From Prosthecodimorpha staleyi (lineage in GTDB: Bacteria; Pseudomonadota; Alphaproteobacteria; Rhizobiales; Ancalomicrobiaceae), in assembly GCF_018729455.1 (NCBI RefSeq), contig NZ_JAHHZF010000002.1, positions 62,001 to 126,000 of the forward strand: 64,000 bases of DNA. Direction: 5' to 3'. The notes below the pieces were generated by a model, which saw only the letters and a list, made by a program, of their open reading frames with translations, made no database searches and was not told the DNA's origin. A program made the translations under genes and the position numbers. Shown here one piece after another: positions 17,045 through 26,204 of this stretch (position 1 is its first letter; each line of letters begins with the position of its first letter).

Positions 17045-18172
17045 TCACGTCGTCGGGGGGAATGCCGGAGGTGCCGCAGCGCCCGCGAATACATGGTCGA
17101 GGATGGCCAGCATCTGGCGCGCACCGGCCGCCCCGGTCAGATGAGCGAGCGCCCATTGGGTCCGTGCCGCACGCGACGCCGCATCCAGACGCTCCGATGA
17201 TGCGGCCAGGTCGGCAAGCGCCCGCGCGAGGGCCGCCGCGGTCGGCGCGGGCACGAGACTCCCGTTGCCCGGACGACCAAGGCAGGACGACGCGCCGACC
17301 TGGCCGGTCGCCACCACCGCCGCACCGGCCATCAGCGCCTCGCCGACGACCACCCCCCACCCGTCGTCGGTGGTTGTCGATGGGACGACCAGGACATCCT
17401 GGTCGGCGAGAATGCCCGGAATCTCGGCCATCGGGACGGCACCAAGAAACCGGAACGGGACTCGCGCCTCGGCTTCGGCGCGCTGAACCGCTGCCGCCTC
17501 CGGGCCGGAGCCGGCGACCGTCACGGACATCGGCAAGGCGCCTTCGAGACGCGAAACGGCCTCAAGGAAAAGGTGGATCCCCTTGGCGCGGGTCAGCCGG
17601 CCGAGAAAGGCGACGCGCAGGCAGCCGTCGAAGGCGCGGCCCGACAACGGGGCCGGCGCCTGGACGAAGTAGCCGAAGGGGAAGATCCGGTCGGACCGAT
17701 AGGCCGCACGGCGGAACCACGGCGGTCCATTGCGCCCGATCGCCAGGACGAAGGCCACCTGTCGACGGATGGCCCCCTCGGTCAGAAGGGACTGGGCCAG
17801 CCGAGCCAGGCCGGCCAACCCTTCGGAGGCGCGCGGCTCTGACATGATCGCGAAGCGAAGCCCGCCGGCCAGAACCAGGCGCAGCGCCAATTCGTTGGTC
17901 GGATTGTGCCGGATGCCGGAAAAGACATGCACGGTATCCGGCGGGGCGTCCACGACCAGAGCCGCCACCAGTTCGGGTGTCGGTGCGACCGTGAACAGGG
18001 CCCGGCTGTCCGCATCCAAAGCCCAGCCGAGCCTTTGCCGTTCCGGCGCGATATCCGCGTGCGCCACGGCCAGGCACGATGCGACTGTCCGGCACTGCCG
18101 CAAGGCCCGGATCACGTCGGCCTTGTGGGGTGAAGCCGTCGGCTCCCAGAAGATGATCCTCCACCTAGTCAA
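17045..18172 (-). CDS. Family 4 glycosyltransferase, TTG start
   Basis: The frame opens at a TTG (18172) that has GGAG eight bases upstream and overlaps the preceding stop by eight bases. The 375-residue product starts WRIIFWEPTASPHKADVIRAL, typical of GT4 enzymes. It then has the linker LRVAFLGRLTRAKGIHLFLEAV and the donor-binding segment DQDVLVVPSTTTDDGWGVVVGEALMAG, where Asp replaces the first Glu of EX7E. It is part of the repeat-unit assembly line. The C-terminus is Ala/Pro-rich. Specificity unknown. Confidence 0.88.
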   Translation of the reverse strand: MTRWRIIFWEPTASPHKADVIRALRQCRTVASCLAVAHADIAPERQRLGWALDADSRALFTVAPTPELVAALVVDAPPDTVHVFSGIRHNPTNELALRLVLAGGLRFAIMSEPRASEGLAGLARLAQSLLTEGAIRRQVAFVLAIGRNGPPWFRRAAYRSDRIFPFGYFVQAPAPLSGRAFDGCLRVAFLGRLTRAKGIHLFLEAVSRLEGALPMSVTVAGSGPEAAAVQRAEAEARVPFRFLGAVPMAEIPGILADQDVLVVPSTTTDDGWGVVVGEALMAGAAVVATGQVGASSCLGRPGNGSLVPAPTAAALARALADLAASSERLDAASRAARTQWALAHLTGAAGARQMLAILDHVFAGAAAPPAFPPTT

Positions 18173-19379
18173 ACAGGAACGCTCCGAGCCCCGCCCCGAC
18201 GGCGGCCGATGACAACCGTTCCTTGACGCGCTGCCGCCCAGCCGCGGCCCGGGTCGCCGCCGCCTGCCGGTTGCCTTCGATCCAGACCAGGCGCGCTGCC
18301 AGTTCTTCCGCCGCTTCGGTTTCGAGGATCACCGCGGTCTCGTCGTCGAACACCATGCGCATGTCGCTCACATCCGTGCTCAGCAGCAGCATCCCGGTGG
18401 CGGCGATCTCGACAACCTTGGAGGGAAACGTGGTCTGGCCGACGCTGTGGCTCGGCAGCTTGAGGCACAGGCCGACGGCGGACAGTCCGACCAGCGCCCG
18501 ATAGGTCGCCGCCGGGACGAGGCCGTGCAGCGACAGGCGCAGACGCCCGACGCCGTTGACCTCTCGCGCCAGATCCGCGAACAGGGCCGCGTCGTAATGG
18601 CCGGTCAGATGGAAATGCAGGGCCGCCTCGGGATGGTCTCGGACAATCAGGCGAACGGTCGCCGCAAAGAGATCGCTCCCGGTGCCCGGCATGATGTTGC
18701 CGCCGAAGGAGACATGGAGTTCCTCGCCGAAGAAGCGATCGCCGGCCGGCTCCGGGACGTCGAAGTAATCGGCCACGCCGTAGATCGCCATATAGGTGTC
18801 GAAGCCCATCCGGCGCGCGAGCTGGTGGGAAACCGTCAGCCGACGCCGGGCACAGAGCCGGTCCAGAATCGGATAGGCGATCCTGGTCACCCGGGAGATC
18901 AGGTCCTTGTCCTGCGCGATGGGGCCGTCCTCGATGTCGAGGATCGCCGGGTTGCCGGCCAGCCGCAAAACGAGGGCGGCGAACACATATTCGGGGAAGA
19001 AATTGTAGAGGACGACCCGGTCGCCGCGCCGCACCGTCCGCAGCGTGAACAGCAGCAGGGCGAGCCCCGCCGTCATCCGCTTGACCACGAAGCGTCCGGC
19101 CACGGGGACGACCATCATCGGCACGGGATGATCGTGACAATCCTCGGCTCGGGAGAACAGGCGCCGGAGCGGCCCGGGGACGACGGAACTGACGACGATC
19201 GCATCCCGGCCGGCGGCCTTGAGGGCGGAGCAGACGCCGAGCACCTTGTTGCGCACGGCCGGAACATCCAGAAACGTGCCGTGAAGGCCGTTCAGCCGGT
19301 CGCTGGATACGGGGGCGAAATAGAAGACGCGAGGCGGCATAAGGAGAACGGCTCTGCTCTTGGCGTTGAAGGGGCGCAT
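18165..19379 (-). CDS. Glycosyltransferase-like protein (GT-B fold)
   Basis: The 404-residue protein has a GT-B pattern: PPRVFYFAPVSSDRLNGLHG start, AILDIEDGPIAQDKDL, SHQLARRMGFDTYMAIYGVADYF at the domain junction and KLPSHSVGQTTFPSKVVEIAATG in the donor-binding half. A canonical EX7E is not evident; E in KVVEIAATG may serve. The start is uncertain: ATG 19379 or ATG 19340 (MPPRVFYF), neither with a clear ribosome-binding site. The GT4-like family call is good; activity is inferred from the locus. Confidence 0.8.
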   Translation of the reverse strand: MRPFNAKSRAVLLMPPRVFYFAPVSSDRLNGLHGTFLDVPAVRNKVLGVCSALKAAGRDAIVVSSVVPGPLRRLFSRAEDCHDHPVPMMVVPVAGRFVVKRMTAGLALLLFTLRTVRRGDRVVLYNFFPEYVFAALVLRLAGNPAILDIEDGPIAQDKDLISRVTRIAYPILDRLCARRRLTVSHQLARRMGFDTYMAIYGVADYFDVPEPAGDRFFGEELHVSFGGNIMPGTGSDLFAATVRLIVRDHPEAALHFHLTGHYDAALFADLAREVNGVGRLRLSLHGLVPAATYRALVGLSAVGLCLKLPSHSVGQTTFPSKVVEIAATGMLLLSTDVSDMRMVFDDETAVILETEAAEELAARLVWIEGNRQAAATRAAAGRQRVKERLSSAAVGAGLGAFLFD

Positions 19380-19451
19380 CGGCGCTTCGCCGGGCGACGC
19401 CGCCCGGGCGGCGGGCCATCGCTTCGTCCGACCGGTCGCCGATCGATCCGC

Positions 19452-20678
19452 CTAAGGTTCGGATATCGGCGATCGAGACGTCGCGGCGGCGGTGACCGCA
19501 TCGGCAGCCAGCGACACTCCCGCGGCCTCCAGAACGATGTCCTGGTAGGCACGGCCGAACGCCGCGAAGCGTTCCGGCCGCAGCCGCTCCGCTTCCGCTC
19601 GGAACAGCGCATCGCTGTCCGGTGAAGCCGTTTCGGCGACGTCCGACATTGCCGCCGCCAAGGCGTCCGCATCGTGAGGTGGGAAGTAATGGCCGCGGTC
19701 CGGCGCCTGTTCCCGATGCACCGGAATGTCGGACAGGATGACGCTCTTGCCCATCGACTTGGCCTCCTCCACCGAGGTGCTCCAGCCTTCGAACAAGGAC
19801 GGGTTGATGACCGCGACGGCGTGCCGGTAGAGAGCGGCAACATCGGGAAAGGGAACGACGCCGAGCGCGCGGAAGTCGTCGGCGACGCCAAGCTCGACGG
19901 CCCGCGCCATGACCGCCTCTGCATGGTCCGGCGCGCGGAAATCGCGCATCAAGCCCGTCGAGATGACCAGCCTCGGCATGCCGCGCGCCCGAAGGCGCGC
20001 GAGCGCCTCCACGACAACCGCATGATTCTTGTGCTTCCAGAACTGGTTCGGCAGATAGAAATACGGCCGGTCGATGCCGTATCGCGCCCTGAGGATGAAC
20101 TCGGCGCGTTCCTCCCCCGGACTGCCGAACCCGGATACGAATCTGAGGACGCGACTGCGGGCCAACGCGGCCGGCTCGAAGCGCGACAGATCACTCTGTG
20201 CGCTCGAACTGCTCAAGACGACGAGCCTCGATTGCCGGACATTCTGCCGATAGCCGATCTCCCGCCGACGGATCTCGGACGGAGGAAACAGATCCGGCAG
20301 ATGCAGATACTGGAAATCCGGGATCCAGGTGATCGCCGGCAAACCGGCGCGCGGCCCGAGCGGCGGGCTGTGCGACAGGACGGCGACGCCCTGCGCGCGC
20401 AGATAGGTTTCCAGCACCAGGTTGCGACCGGCCGCCCGTTCGACCGCCTTGCCCAGCAGGCGAACCGGATGGCGGCGGGCGACGAAGGACGTCCTGACGA
20501 TCCCGATGCCCCGGAACCCTTCCAGGAGCACCTGCGGGGTTTGGGGGGCGGCGAACACGACCGGCTCGATGCGCCGGTCGGGCAGGCTCATGACCGCCTG
20601 ACACAAATTGGCGATGTAGTTCACGCCGCCGAGCCAGCCCGCATCGGTGGCGTTGACGATGAAGGCCACCCGGATCAT
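19452..20678 (-). CDS. Family 4 glycosyltransferase (mannosyltransferase-like)
   Basis: Start chosen at the ATG at 20678, which overlaps the epimerase stop (ATGA); the open frame further upstream is a shadow. The 408-residue product begins IRVAFIVNATDAGWLGGVNYI. It contains SHSPPLGPRAGLPAITWIPDFQYLHLP, the segment FYLPNQFWKHKNHAVVVEAL and the EX7E motif in NPSLFEGWSTSVEEAKSMG. These are shared by GT4 enzymes of O-antigen and capsule loci. It acts on the lipid-linked repeat in the cytosol. Donor unknown. Confidence 0.92.
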   Translation of the reverse strand: MIRVAFIVNATDAGWLGGVNYIANLCQAVMSLPDRRIEPVVFAAPQTPQVLLEGFRGIGIVRTSFVARRHPVRLLGKAVERAAGRNLVLETYLRAQGVAVLSHSPPLGPRAGLPAITWIPDFQYLHLPDLFPPSEIRRREIGYRQNVRQSRLVVLSSSSAQSDLSRFEPAALARSRVLRFVSGFGSPGEERAEFILRARYGIDRPYFYLPNQFWKHKNHAVVVEALARLRARGMPRLVISTGLMRDFRAPDHAEAVMARAVELGVADDFRALGVVPFPDVAALYRHAVAVINPSLFEGWSTSVEEAKSMGKSVILSDIPVHREQAPDRGHYFPPHDADALAAAMSDVAETASPDSDALFRAEAERLRPERFAAFGRAYQDIVLEAAGVSLAADAVTAAATSRSPISEP

Positions 20679-21586
20679 TCCGCCCCCCGCGCGTACCATT
20701 CCGCGTAGGCGGCGACCTCGGTAGGCAGATCCCGCGAAGGGCTCCACGCGAGATCCCGGGTCGAGGCGATGTCCGCCTGGTAATGCTGCGGATCGCCCGG
20801 TCGGGCCTGCCCGGAAAAGCGCGGCAAGAGACCCGGCCGCAGCGCGCGGGCGAGAATTTCCAGAACCGTGCGGTTGGACGTCGCGACGCCGGTCCCGCCG
20901 TTGAAGACCGGACAGTGTCGGCCGGCCGCCTGCGCGGCCGCGCCGATCAACCGGGCGGCGTCCTCGACATGCAGCCAATCGCGTGTCTCTTCGCCGGTTC
21001 CGGCGAAATCGATCTCGCCGCGGCTGAACTTCAGGCTGGCGTCCCACAGCAACTGCTTGCGCAGCCCGATCCCGTAGATCGAGAACAGACGCACCGCCGC
21101 GACGTTCAGTGAAAAGTGCCGGGCATAGGAGCGGGCCATGTCCTCGACGATGACCTTGTTGGTGCCGTAGGGAGACACGGGATTGCGCGGCGCATCGACC
21201 CGGATCGGCAGCGTCTCTGCCAGTCCGTAGACGCCGGCGCTGGACGGAACGACGAGACGTGCCGCCGGCACATACAGGCGCTGATATTCCAACACGGCCA
21301 AGGTCGTCAGCACCGAGCGTTCGAAGTCCTGACGCGGATGCGACATGGAGTAGGCGACCGACCCCGACCCAGCGCAGTGGATGATCACATCCGGCTCGCC
21401 GCCATAGGTCGCCAGGGTATCGAGCGTCACGTCGACGCCATGCCACGCCTCCAGGCCCCAGCGGCGCCACTCGCCGAGCGCCCAGACGCCATGGCCGACG
21501 CCGGCGACGCGGTATCCCGTCTCGGCAAGACGCCGGGCGACATGGCGCCCGATGAAGCCATAGGCGCCGGTGACAAGAGCTTTCAC
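20675..21586 (-). CDS. NAD-dependent sugar epimerase/dehydratase
   Basis: This is a 303-residue extended-SDR protein: GAYGFIG nucleotide-binding motif (about 7-13), VVPSSAGVYG with the catalytic Ser, and SPYGTNK as the YxxxK motif. It ends with the family region ASTRDLAWSPSRDLPTEVAAYAEW. It likely interconverts or dehydrates a nucleotide sugar that feeds the glycosyltransferases. The exact reaction (4-epimerisation, reduction or dehydration) cannot be told. It is translationally coupled to the downstream glycosyltransferase. The UDP-xylose-synthase remnant at 11847 is a separate sequence. Confidence 0.9.
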   Translation of the reverse strand: MKALVTGAYGFIGRHVARRLAETGYRVAGVGHGVWALGEWRRWGLEAWHGVDVTLDTLATYGGEPDVIIHCAGSGSVAYSMSHPRQDFERSVLTTLAVLEYQRLYVPAARLVVPSSAGVYGLAETLPIRVDAPRNPVSPYGTNKVIVEDMARSYARHFSLNVAAVRLFSIYGIGLRKQLLWDASLKFSRGEIDFAGTGEETRDWLHVEDAARLIGAAAQAAGRHCPVFNGGTGVATSNRTVLEILARALRPGLLPRFSGQARPGDPQHYQADIASTRDLAWSPSRDLPTEVAAYAEWYARGAE

Positions 21587-21658
21587 GCTACGAACGACCT
21601 TCCATCCACCGAAGTCACGGCAACAACCGCCACCAAAAATTTGAATTCCATATACACA

Positions 21659-22351
21659 TCATGTAACCTTATTTATATCGCTTATTACTTCAATTTCTTC
21701 GTTAATATCTCGATCGAGATGGCGAATGACTTTCGCCGGAAACCCGGCAACGACCGTATAGGGTGCCACATCCTTGGTGACGACACTCCGCGCTGCGACG
21801 ACGGCTCCCTCACCGATCGTGACGCCCTTCAAGACCGTGGCCCCGAACCCGATCCAGGCGTCGTTGCCGATGGCGATCGGCGCCGAGGGCACGTCGGTCA
21901 GGATCGGCGGATGACCATTGGAGAAAATGTCCAGGAAATGCTGATGCCTCGCCCGGGCCGAGAAGGAATGCGAATTGCTGTCGTGAATATTGACATCGTG
22001 CGAAATCAGAACGCGATCGCCGATGACGATCGAATTGGCCGACCATATGTTCGTCCGCTCGCCGATGAAGCAATACGCGCCGATCTGGATGTCGCCGCCA
22101 TGCCCCATGGTCTCCAGACGAGCCAGAATTCGGCTCTGACGGCCGATCCGGATGTTGTCCCGCGCTCGATTGTTGGCGATGATGCACGCCGGATAGAGGA
22201 CCGCACCGTCCTCGGCGACGCACGATGCCAGCTTTATCTTGCGCTCGAAATGTTGTGCGAACCGTTCGGGGGTCCGGAGCAGGCGACGCAGGATCCTCGG
22301 GAGAAGATCGGCATGCGGCCTGACGAATTCTTGGCGAGGATTGTCAGTCAC
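21659..22351 (-). CDS. Hexapeptide-repeat O-acyltransferase (LbH type)
   Basis: The 230-residue protein carries left-handed beta-helix turns: NIRIGRQSRI, DIQIGAYCFIGERTNIWSAN, IVIGDRVLISHDVNIHDSNSH (His-rich catalytic region), APIAIGNDAWIGFGATVLKGVTIGEGAVVAARSVV. It ends VVAGFPAKVI. The 3' end and the spacer below it (about 21590-21720) are strikingly AT-rich for this genome. Its start overlaps the flippase stop by eight bases, so the two are co-translated. It likely acetylates a sugar precursor or repeat unit using acetyl-CoA. Confidence 0.9.
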   Translation of the reverse strand: MTDNPRQEFVRPHADLLPRILRRLLRTPERFAQHFERKIKLASCVAEDGAVLYPACIIANNRARDNIRIGRQSRILARLETMGHGGDIQIGAYCFIGERTNIWSANSIVIGDRVLISHDVNIHDSNSHSFSARARHQHFLDIFSNGHPPILTDVPSAPIAIGNDAWIGFGATVLKGVTIGEGAVVAARSVVTKDVAPYTVVAGFPAKVIRHLDRDINEEIEVISDINKVT

Positions 22352-23729
22352 GAAGCACCCTACTGGCGACCAGCCCCAAGGGCAGGAGCGCGAAGACGAG
22401 AAAGGCGGCGGAGGTTGCCCAGATCGCCCCGGACACGCCGAACTGGCCGATCAGGGCAACCTTGAGCAGAATGGCCACGACGGCCGTCGTGGATGCGAAG
22501 ACAATCTGCGGTCCGACCCTGTGGGCGCCGTTCAACAGCATCGCGATCGGCGCTCCGGCCGCCTCGCAAACCTTCCAGACCGCGAAGCCGACCAGCAGAA
22601 GCAGGGACGGCGCCACCGCGCGGCCGACCCAGGCCTCGATGATCCATGGCCCGGTGACGACCAGGACCAGCGAGCCCGTAAGCGCGATGCAGACGTTGGC
22701 AAGGATCGATCGTCTCAGCATCCGGCTTGCCCAGGCGCGATCGCCGCGCGCGATGGCTTCGCCGAAGGCCGGCCACAGGGGCGCCGTGATCATGCCCAGA
22801 ACCGCCGACAGGGCCGCGAACAGTTTCTCCGGTACCGCGAAATCGGCCACGGCCGCCGGCCCGAGCAAATGGGCGATGATCAGCGAATCCGAGCTGTAGG
22901 TGACGGCGACCACCGACTGAAGAACCAGAAACAGGAAGCCGGTCGAGAGCACGCCTGCCATCACCGCCCCCTGCACCCGCCGCAGGGACGGGCGCAGATC
23001 GGGCCGCCGAAACAGGAAGAACCACACCGCGTTGCCGGCCACGGCGACCTGCGGAATGCCGAACAGGGCGGCGACGAGCCAGGGAAGCCCGCCCTCGAGA
23101 CGGACCACCGCCAACACCGCCGCCAGACCGAGAAGATTGCCGCCGGACTGCCACAGGCTCACGGTGAAGCCTTGTTGCAGTCCCGTTTGGACCTTCTGAA
23201 CGATCGAGAGGGGAAAGGCGGCCAGAAAGCAGGCGGCGAAGACGGCGACGGCAGGGCCGGCCTCCGAACGCGCCAGATCGGTCGAGACGTTGAACAGACG
23301 GAACCAGTCGATCCGCGGATAGGCGAGCACGAACGCGCCGGCCAGGACCCCGGCGAGAATCACGAGGATCGCAACGGCACTCGACACGACGGTCCGGATG
23401 CCGTCGAAACTGTCCTTGCCGTTGAGGCGGGCGACCATGGTGAGTACGCCATTGCCGACGCCGAGGTCGGCGAACCCCAGAATGGCGACGAACGAACTCA
23501 TGATCATCCACATGCCGTAGCGCTCCGCACCCAGATAGTGCAGCGTCAGCGGCACGGAGATGAGGGCGGCGGCGATCGAGATCGCCCGGCCGACCGCCGA
23601 TGCCAGCGCGCTCAGCACGATGCGGCGGTGACGCTCATGGGCCCGTGCGGCCTCGGCCGACGCTCCGACCGGAGCCGAAAGGCCGGCCGCCAGCCGCCGC
23701 CAAAGCGCCGGGCGTGAGGGGGCCGTCAT
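22344..23729 (-). CDS. Polysaccharide flippase (Wzx/RfbX-like)
   Basis: Start placed at the ATG at 23729 (MTAPSRPALWRRL). The preceding open frame is Arg-rich shadow sequence. The 461-residue protein has about 12 membrane helices in the MOP/polysaccharide-transport pattern: LTLHYLGAERYGMWMIMSSFVAILGFADLGVGNGVLTMVARLNG is the classic N-terminal signature. DSLIIAHLLGPAAVADFAVPEKLF lies in the second half. It should flip the finished lipid-linked repeat unit to the periplasm for polymerisation. It is the only flippase in the locus. Confidence 0.9.
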   Translation of the reverse strand: MTAPSRPALWRRLAAGLSAPVGASAEAARAHERHRRIVLSALASAVGRAISIAAALISVPLTLHYLGAERYGMWMIMSSFVAILGFADLGVGNGVLTMVARLNGKDSFDGIRTVVSSAVAILVILAGVLAGAFVLAYPRIDWFRLFNVSTDLARSEAGPAVAVFAACFLAAFPLSIVQKVQTGLQQGFTVSLWQSGGNLLGLAAVLAVVRLEGGLPWLVAALFGIPQVAVAGNAVWFFLFRRPDLRPSLRRVQGAVMAGVLSTGFLFLVLQSVVAVTYSSDSLIIAHLLGPAAVADFAVPEKLFAALSAVLGMITAPLWPAFGEAIARGDRAWASRMLRRSILANVCIALTGSLVLVVTGPWIIEAWVGRAVAPSLLLLVGFAVWKVCEAAGAPIAMLLNGAHRVGPQIVFASTTAVVAILLKVALIGQFGVSGAIWATSAAFLVFALLPLGLVASRVLRD

Positions 23730-23772
23730 TCGAGGCCGCGGATGACGCACAGCCGGCCGGACCGGGACGCCG

Positions 23773-26058
23773 TCACGGGCCGCCGCTCTCCGCCCGGTCG
23801 AAATAGGCCAGCCCCGCGAGGGCGCTGCGACGGTCCGCGGGTGGCGCCGGCGGAGCGCCCGGCCGGAGGCTTGCGGCAAGCGCGCCGATCGCCTGGGCCG
23901 ACCACGCCGAAAGGCCGGAGGGCGAAACCGTGCGCGACCCCGTCTCCCGCAGGAACGGTACCGTGGACGCACGCCAGGCCTTGGCGACTGGCGCATCGAC
24001 GGCAAGATTGTCCTCGAACGCGTTGCCGACCGGCGCTCCGGGGCGGTCGCCGGGGAAGGCCGCCAGCGCGGGATAGCGCGCCCGCCATGTCGGCGACTGG
24101 ATGTCGACCGCGTGCAGCTTCTTCATCAGCACGCTATCGGGCTTGCCGTAGGCCTGTTGCCAAGCCAGTCCGCGATCGTCCATGAAGATGCCGGCTTCGC
24201 GCGGTGCGACGAAGAGGTTGCCGACGACGTGGTTGTCCCGCCCGCCGCCGACCAGCACGCCATAGCGTCCGCCGGCGATCACGTTGCCGATGATTTCGAC
24301 ACCGCTGAACTGATCGTCCAGATAGATCCCGAACACGCTGGCCGGATCCGTCCGGTCAATTGGGCCGAAATCATGGATGAAATTGTCCGCGATCCTGTTG
24401 CCGCGCTGGGTCCAATCCCGCCCCATATAGATCACGCCGGCGTCGTCCGTCTCCCGCACCAGATCGGCGAACTCGTTGCCCGCCACGGAGTGCTCGTTGC
24501 CGACAACCTGGATGCCCCAATGGGGACCGTGGACGATCAGGCAGCCGGAGACCGTCGCCCCGACGCCGGACAGCGAAAGCCCGGGCGCGAGCCTGACCTG
24601 ACCGAACCAGGCTACGACGGTGTCCTCGATCCGATGGCGGCTTTCCGTCAATGACGGGCGGTCGCCGCCCGAAACCGTCACGCCGGTTCCAGTCGTGTCC
24701 GCCACGACGCAGCGCCGCACGGCCACATCCTCGCCGCCGTCGATTCGCAGGCCGGTGCCGATCGTCTGTCCGACGTAGCAGTCCTCGACGGACACGTTGC
24801 GGCTGCCGTCGACGGCGAGCGCCGGCCCGAATGACCGCTCAATGGCGAGGTTCGCAAGCCGGATCCATCGGGCGTCCTTCAGGACGACCACGCCGCGCGA
24901 TACGATGACCTCCACATCCTGACCGGATGCGCCCAGCCGGATGCTCGGCCCCCTCGGTCCGCGATCCAGCACGACGGCCCCCGGGGCTCCCGGCCCCAGG
25001 TCGGCATTGTAGACCGCGATCCGCCCGATCGCGCGGGGCGGGAACTCGCGCAGCCGATCGACGATCAGGCTCTTCGTCTCGGGATCGGAGCCCGTGACCG
25101 GGAGCACCTCGCGCAGCCAGTCATAGGCCAGATAGCCGCTGACCCAGAGGTTCGGCTGCCCTGCCAGTCGCTCGAACTCGTCCGGCCGGAGCCGGATCGC
25201 GACCTTGTCGCCGGCCGCGCCGACGGTCTGCAGCGCCCGCCGATCGTAGCCGACGGTCGGCATGCGCGTGGGCATAAGGCGCCGGTCGCCCGCGAAAAAG
25301 GCGTAGCCGGCCTCCGCGGCGGCACTGAAGTCCTCTGCACCCGCGCCCGGCGCGGCGCCATGCATCCAGGACGGCTGCACCCGCGTCGACCCGAGCGGCA
25401 CGGCACCGGAGAGCACCGTTCCCCCGCCGGCTGCGCCGCGCAGTGTCAACGGCCCGCCGGGCACGCCGGAATCGCCGGGTCCGAGGACGATCGGCGCCTT
25501 GACCCGGTAGGTGCCGGGTTGCAGGAGCAGGGTGACCGCATCCTCGGGCCGGGTCCGCCGGTGTTCGCGTGCGGCCGCCAGGGCGCGGCCGATCGCTCCC
25601 GGATCGGACGGCGGCGCGACCCGGATGGTGAATTCCTCCGACGCGGCGGCAGACGCCCAGAGCGCGAGCATCGCAAGGGCAATCGAGAGAAGCCGCCCTC
25701 CCCGCCCGAAAACGCCCCAGACGGCCGCCCGCCGATTGTGCGCGGTCCATTCGGCCGGGGCCTGCGGCGGCCTCCGCAGCGGAGCGGCTCCGGGTCGATC
25801 GATCGCCCCGGCCGATCCGGCTGCGCGTGGTCGCGTGATCCGACCGGTTCGGGGGCCGCCCGCCCGACACGGGTTGGCGTCCGCCTCCGGCTCCGGCCCC
25901 GCCGACAGAGAATCGCGCCTCACGGGCGAGCCCCATCCCGGACCGCGGCGCCACGCAGCAACGGGCCCCGCAGCCATCCTGCCGTCGCCCGGGCCTGCGA
26001 CCGGATGCCGATCGAGGAAAGACCGAAAGATGAAAGCCAACGCAGCCGATCTTCCCAT
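23773..26058 (-). CDS. Secreted right-handed beta-helix protein, start uncertain
   Basis: The mature protein begins after a signal-like stretch SIALAMLALWASAAAS (end near 25620). It then shows EFTIRVAPPSDPGAIGRAL and the parallel beta-helix pattern of pectate-lyase/mannuronan-epimerase-like proteins (LLQPGTYRV, VSVEDCYVGQTIGTGLRIDGG, NRIADNFIHDFG, EIIGNVIAGGRYGVLVGGGRDNHVVGN). It probably binds, cleaves or epimerises the exopolysaccharide outside the cytoplasm. The start is unclear: in-frame ATGs at 26058 and 25977 leave 110-145 Arg/Pro-rich residues before the signal sequence and have no ribosome-binding site. The true N-terminus may use another codon. Confidence 0.75.
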   Translation of the reverse strand: MGRSAALAFIFRSFLDRHPVAGPGDGRMAAGPVAAWRRGPGWGSPVRRDSLSAGPEPEADANPCRAGGPRTGRITRPRAAGSAGAIDRPGAAPLRRPPQAPAEWTAHNRRAAVWGVFGRGGRLLSIALAMLALWASAAASEEFTIRVAPPSDPGAIGRALAAAREHRRTRPEDAVTLLLQPGTYRVKAPIVLGPGDSGVPGGPLTLRGAAGGGTVLSGAVPLGSTRVQPSWMHGAAPGAGAEDFSAAAEAGYAFFAGDRRLMPTRMPTVGYDRRALQTVGAAGDKVAIRLRPDEFERLAGQPNLWVSGYLAYDWLREVLPVTGSDPETKSLIVDRLREFPPRAIGRIAVYNADLGPGAPGAVVLDRGPRGPSIRLGASGQDVEVIVSRGVVVLKDARWIRLANLAIERSFGPALAVDGSRNVSVEDCYVGQTIGTGLRIDGGEDVAVRRCVVADTTGTGVTVSGGDRPSLTESRHRIEDTVVAWFGQVRLAPGLSLSGVGATVSGCLIVHGPHWGIQVVGNEHSVAGNEFADLVRETDDAGVIYMGRDWTQRGNRIADNFIHDFGPIDRTDPASVFGIYLDDQFSGVEIIGNVIAGGRYGVLVGGGRDNHVVGNLFVAPREAGIFMDDRGLAWQQAYGKPDSVLMKKLHAVDIQSPTWRARYPALAAFPGDRPGAPVGNAFEDNLAVDAPVAKAWRASTVPFLRETGSRTVSPSGLSAWSAQAIGALAASLRPGAPPAPPADRRSALAGLAYFDRAESGGP

Positions 26059-26070
26059 GCTACCGCCATC

Positions 26071-26093
26071 GGGGTGAAACGACGTTTCACCCC
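26071..26093. promoter_or_regulatory. Perfect 10-bp hairpin between NusG paralogue and distal polysaccharide genes
   Basis: GGGGTGAAAC and GTTTCACCCC flank a three-base GAC loop. The hairpin sits in the 146-bp gap after the NusG-like gene and just upstream of the beta-helix gene. It could be an attenuator or pause hairpin read through with help of the NusG paralogue, or a protein-binding site. On the minus strand no T-run follows, so it is not a standard terminator. Confidence 0.5.
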
Positions 26094-26204
26094 CTCTTTC
26101 GGCTTGCCGAGACTCCGTCACGCCCCGGAGGCGAGACTGGTGGTCAAGAAGTCAGTGGCTCCGAGTCACGAGACGGATGGCAGTCATCCGTGTCGATCGA
26201 ACCA

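Noticed and set aside
19379-21470. Single 672-codon glycosyltransferase fused to an epimerase-like part
   Set aside because: The upstream half is an out-of-frame reading of the epimerase gene. The ATGA overlap at 20675-20678 and the clean GT4 start at 20678 show two separate genes.
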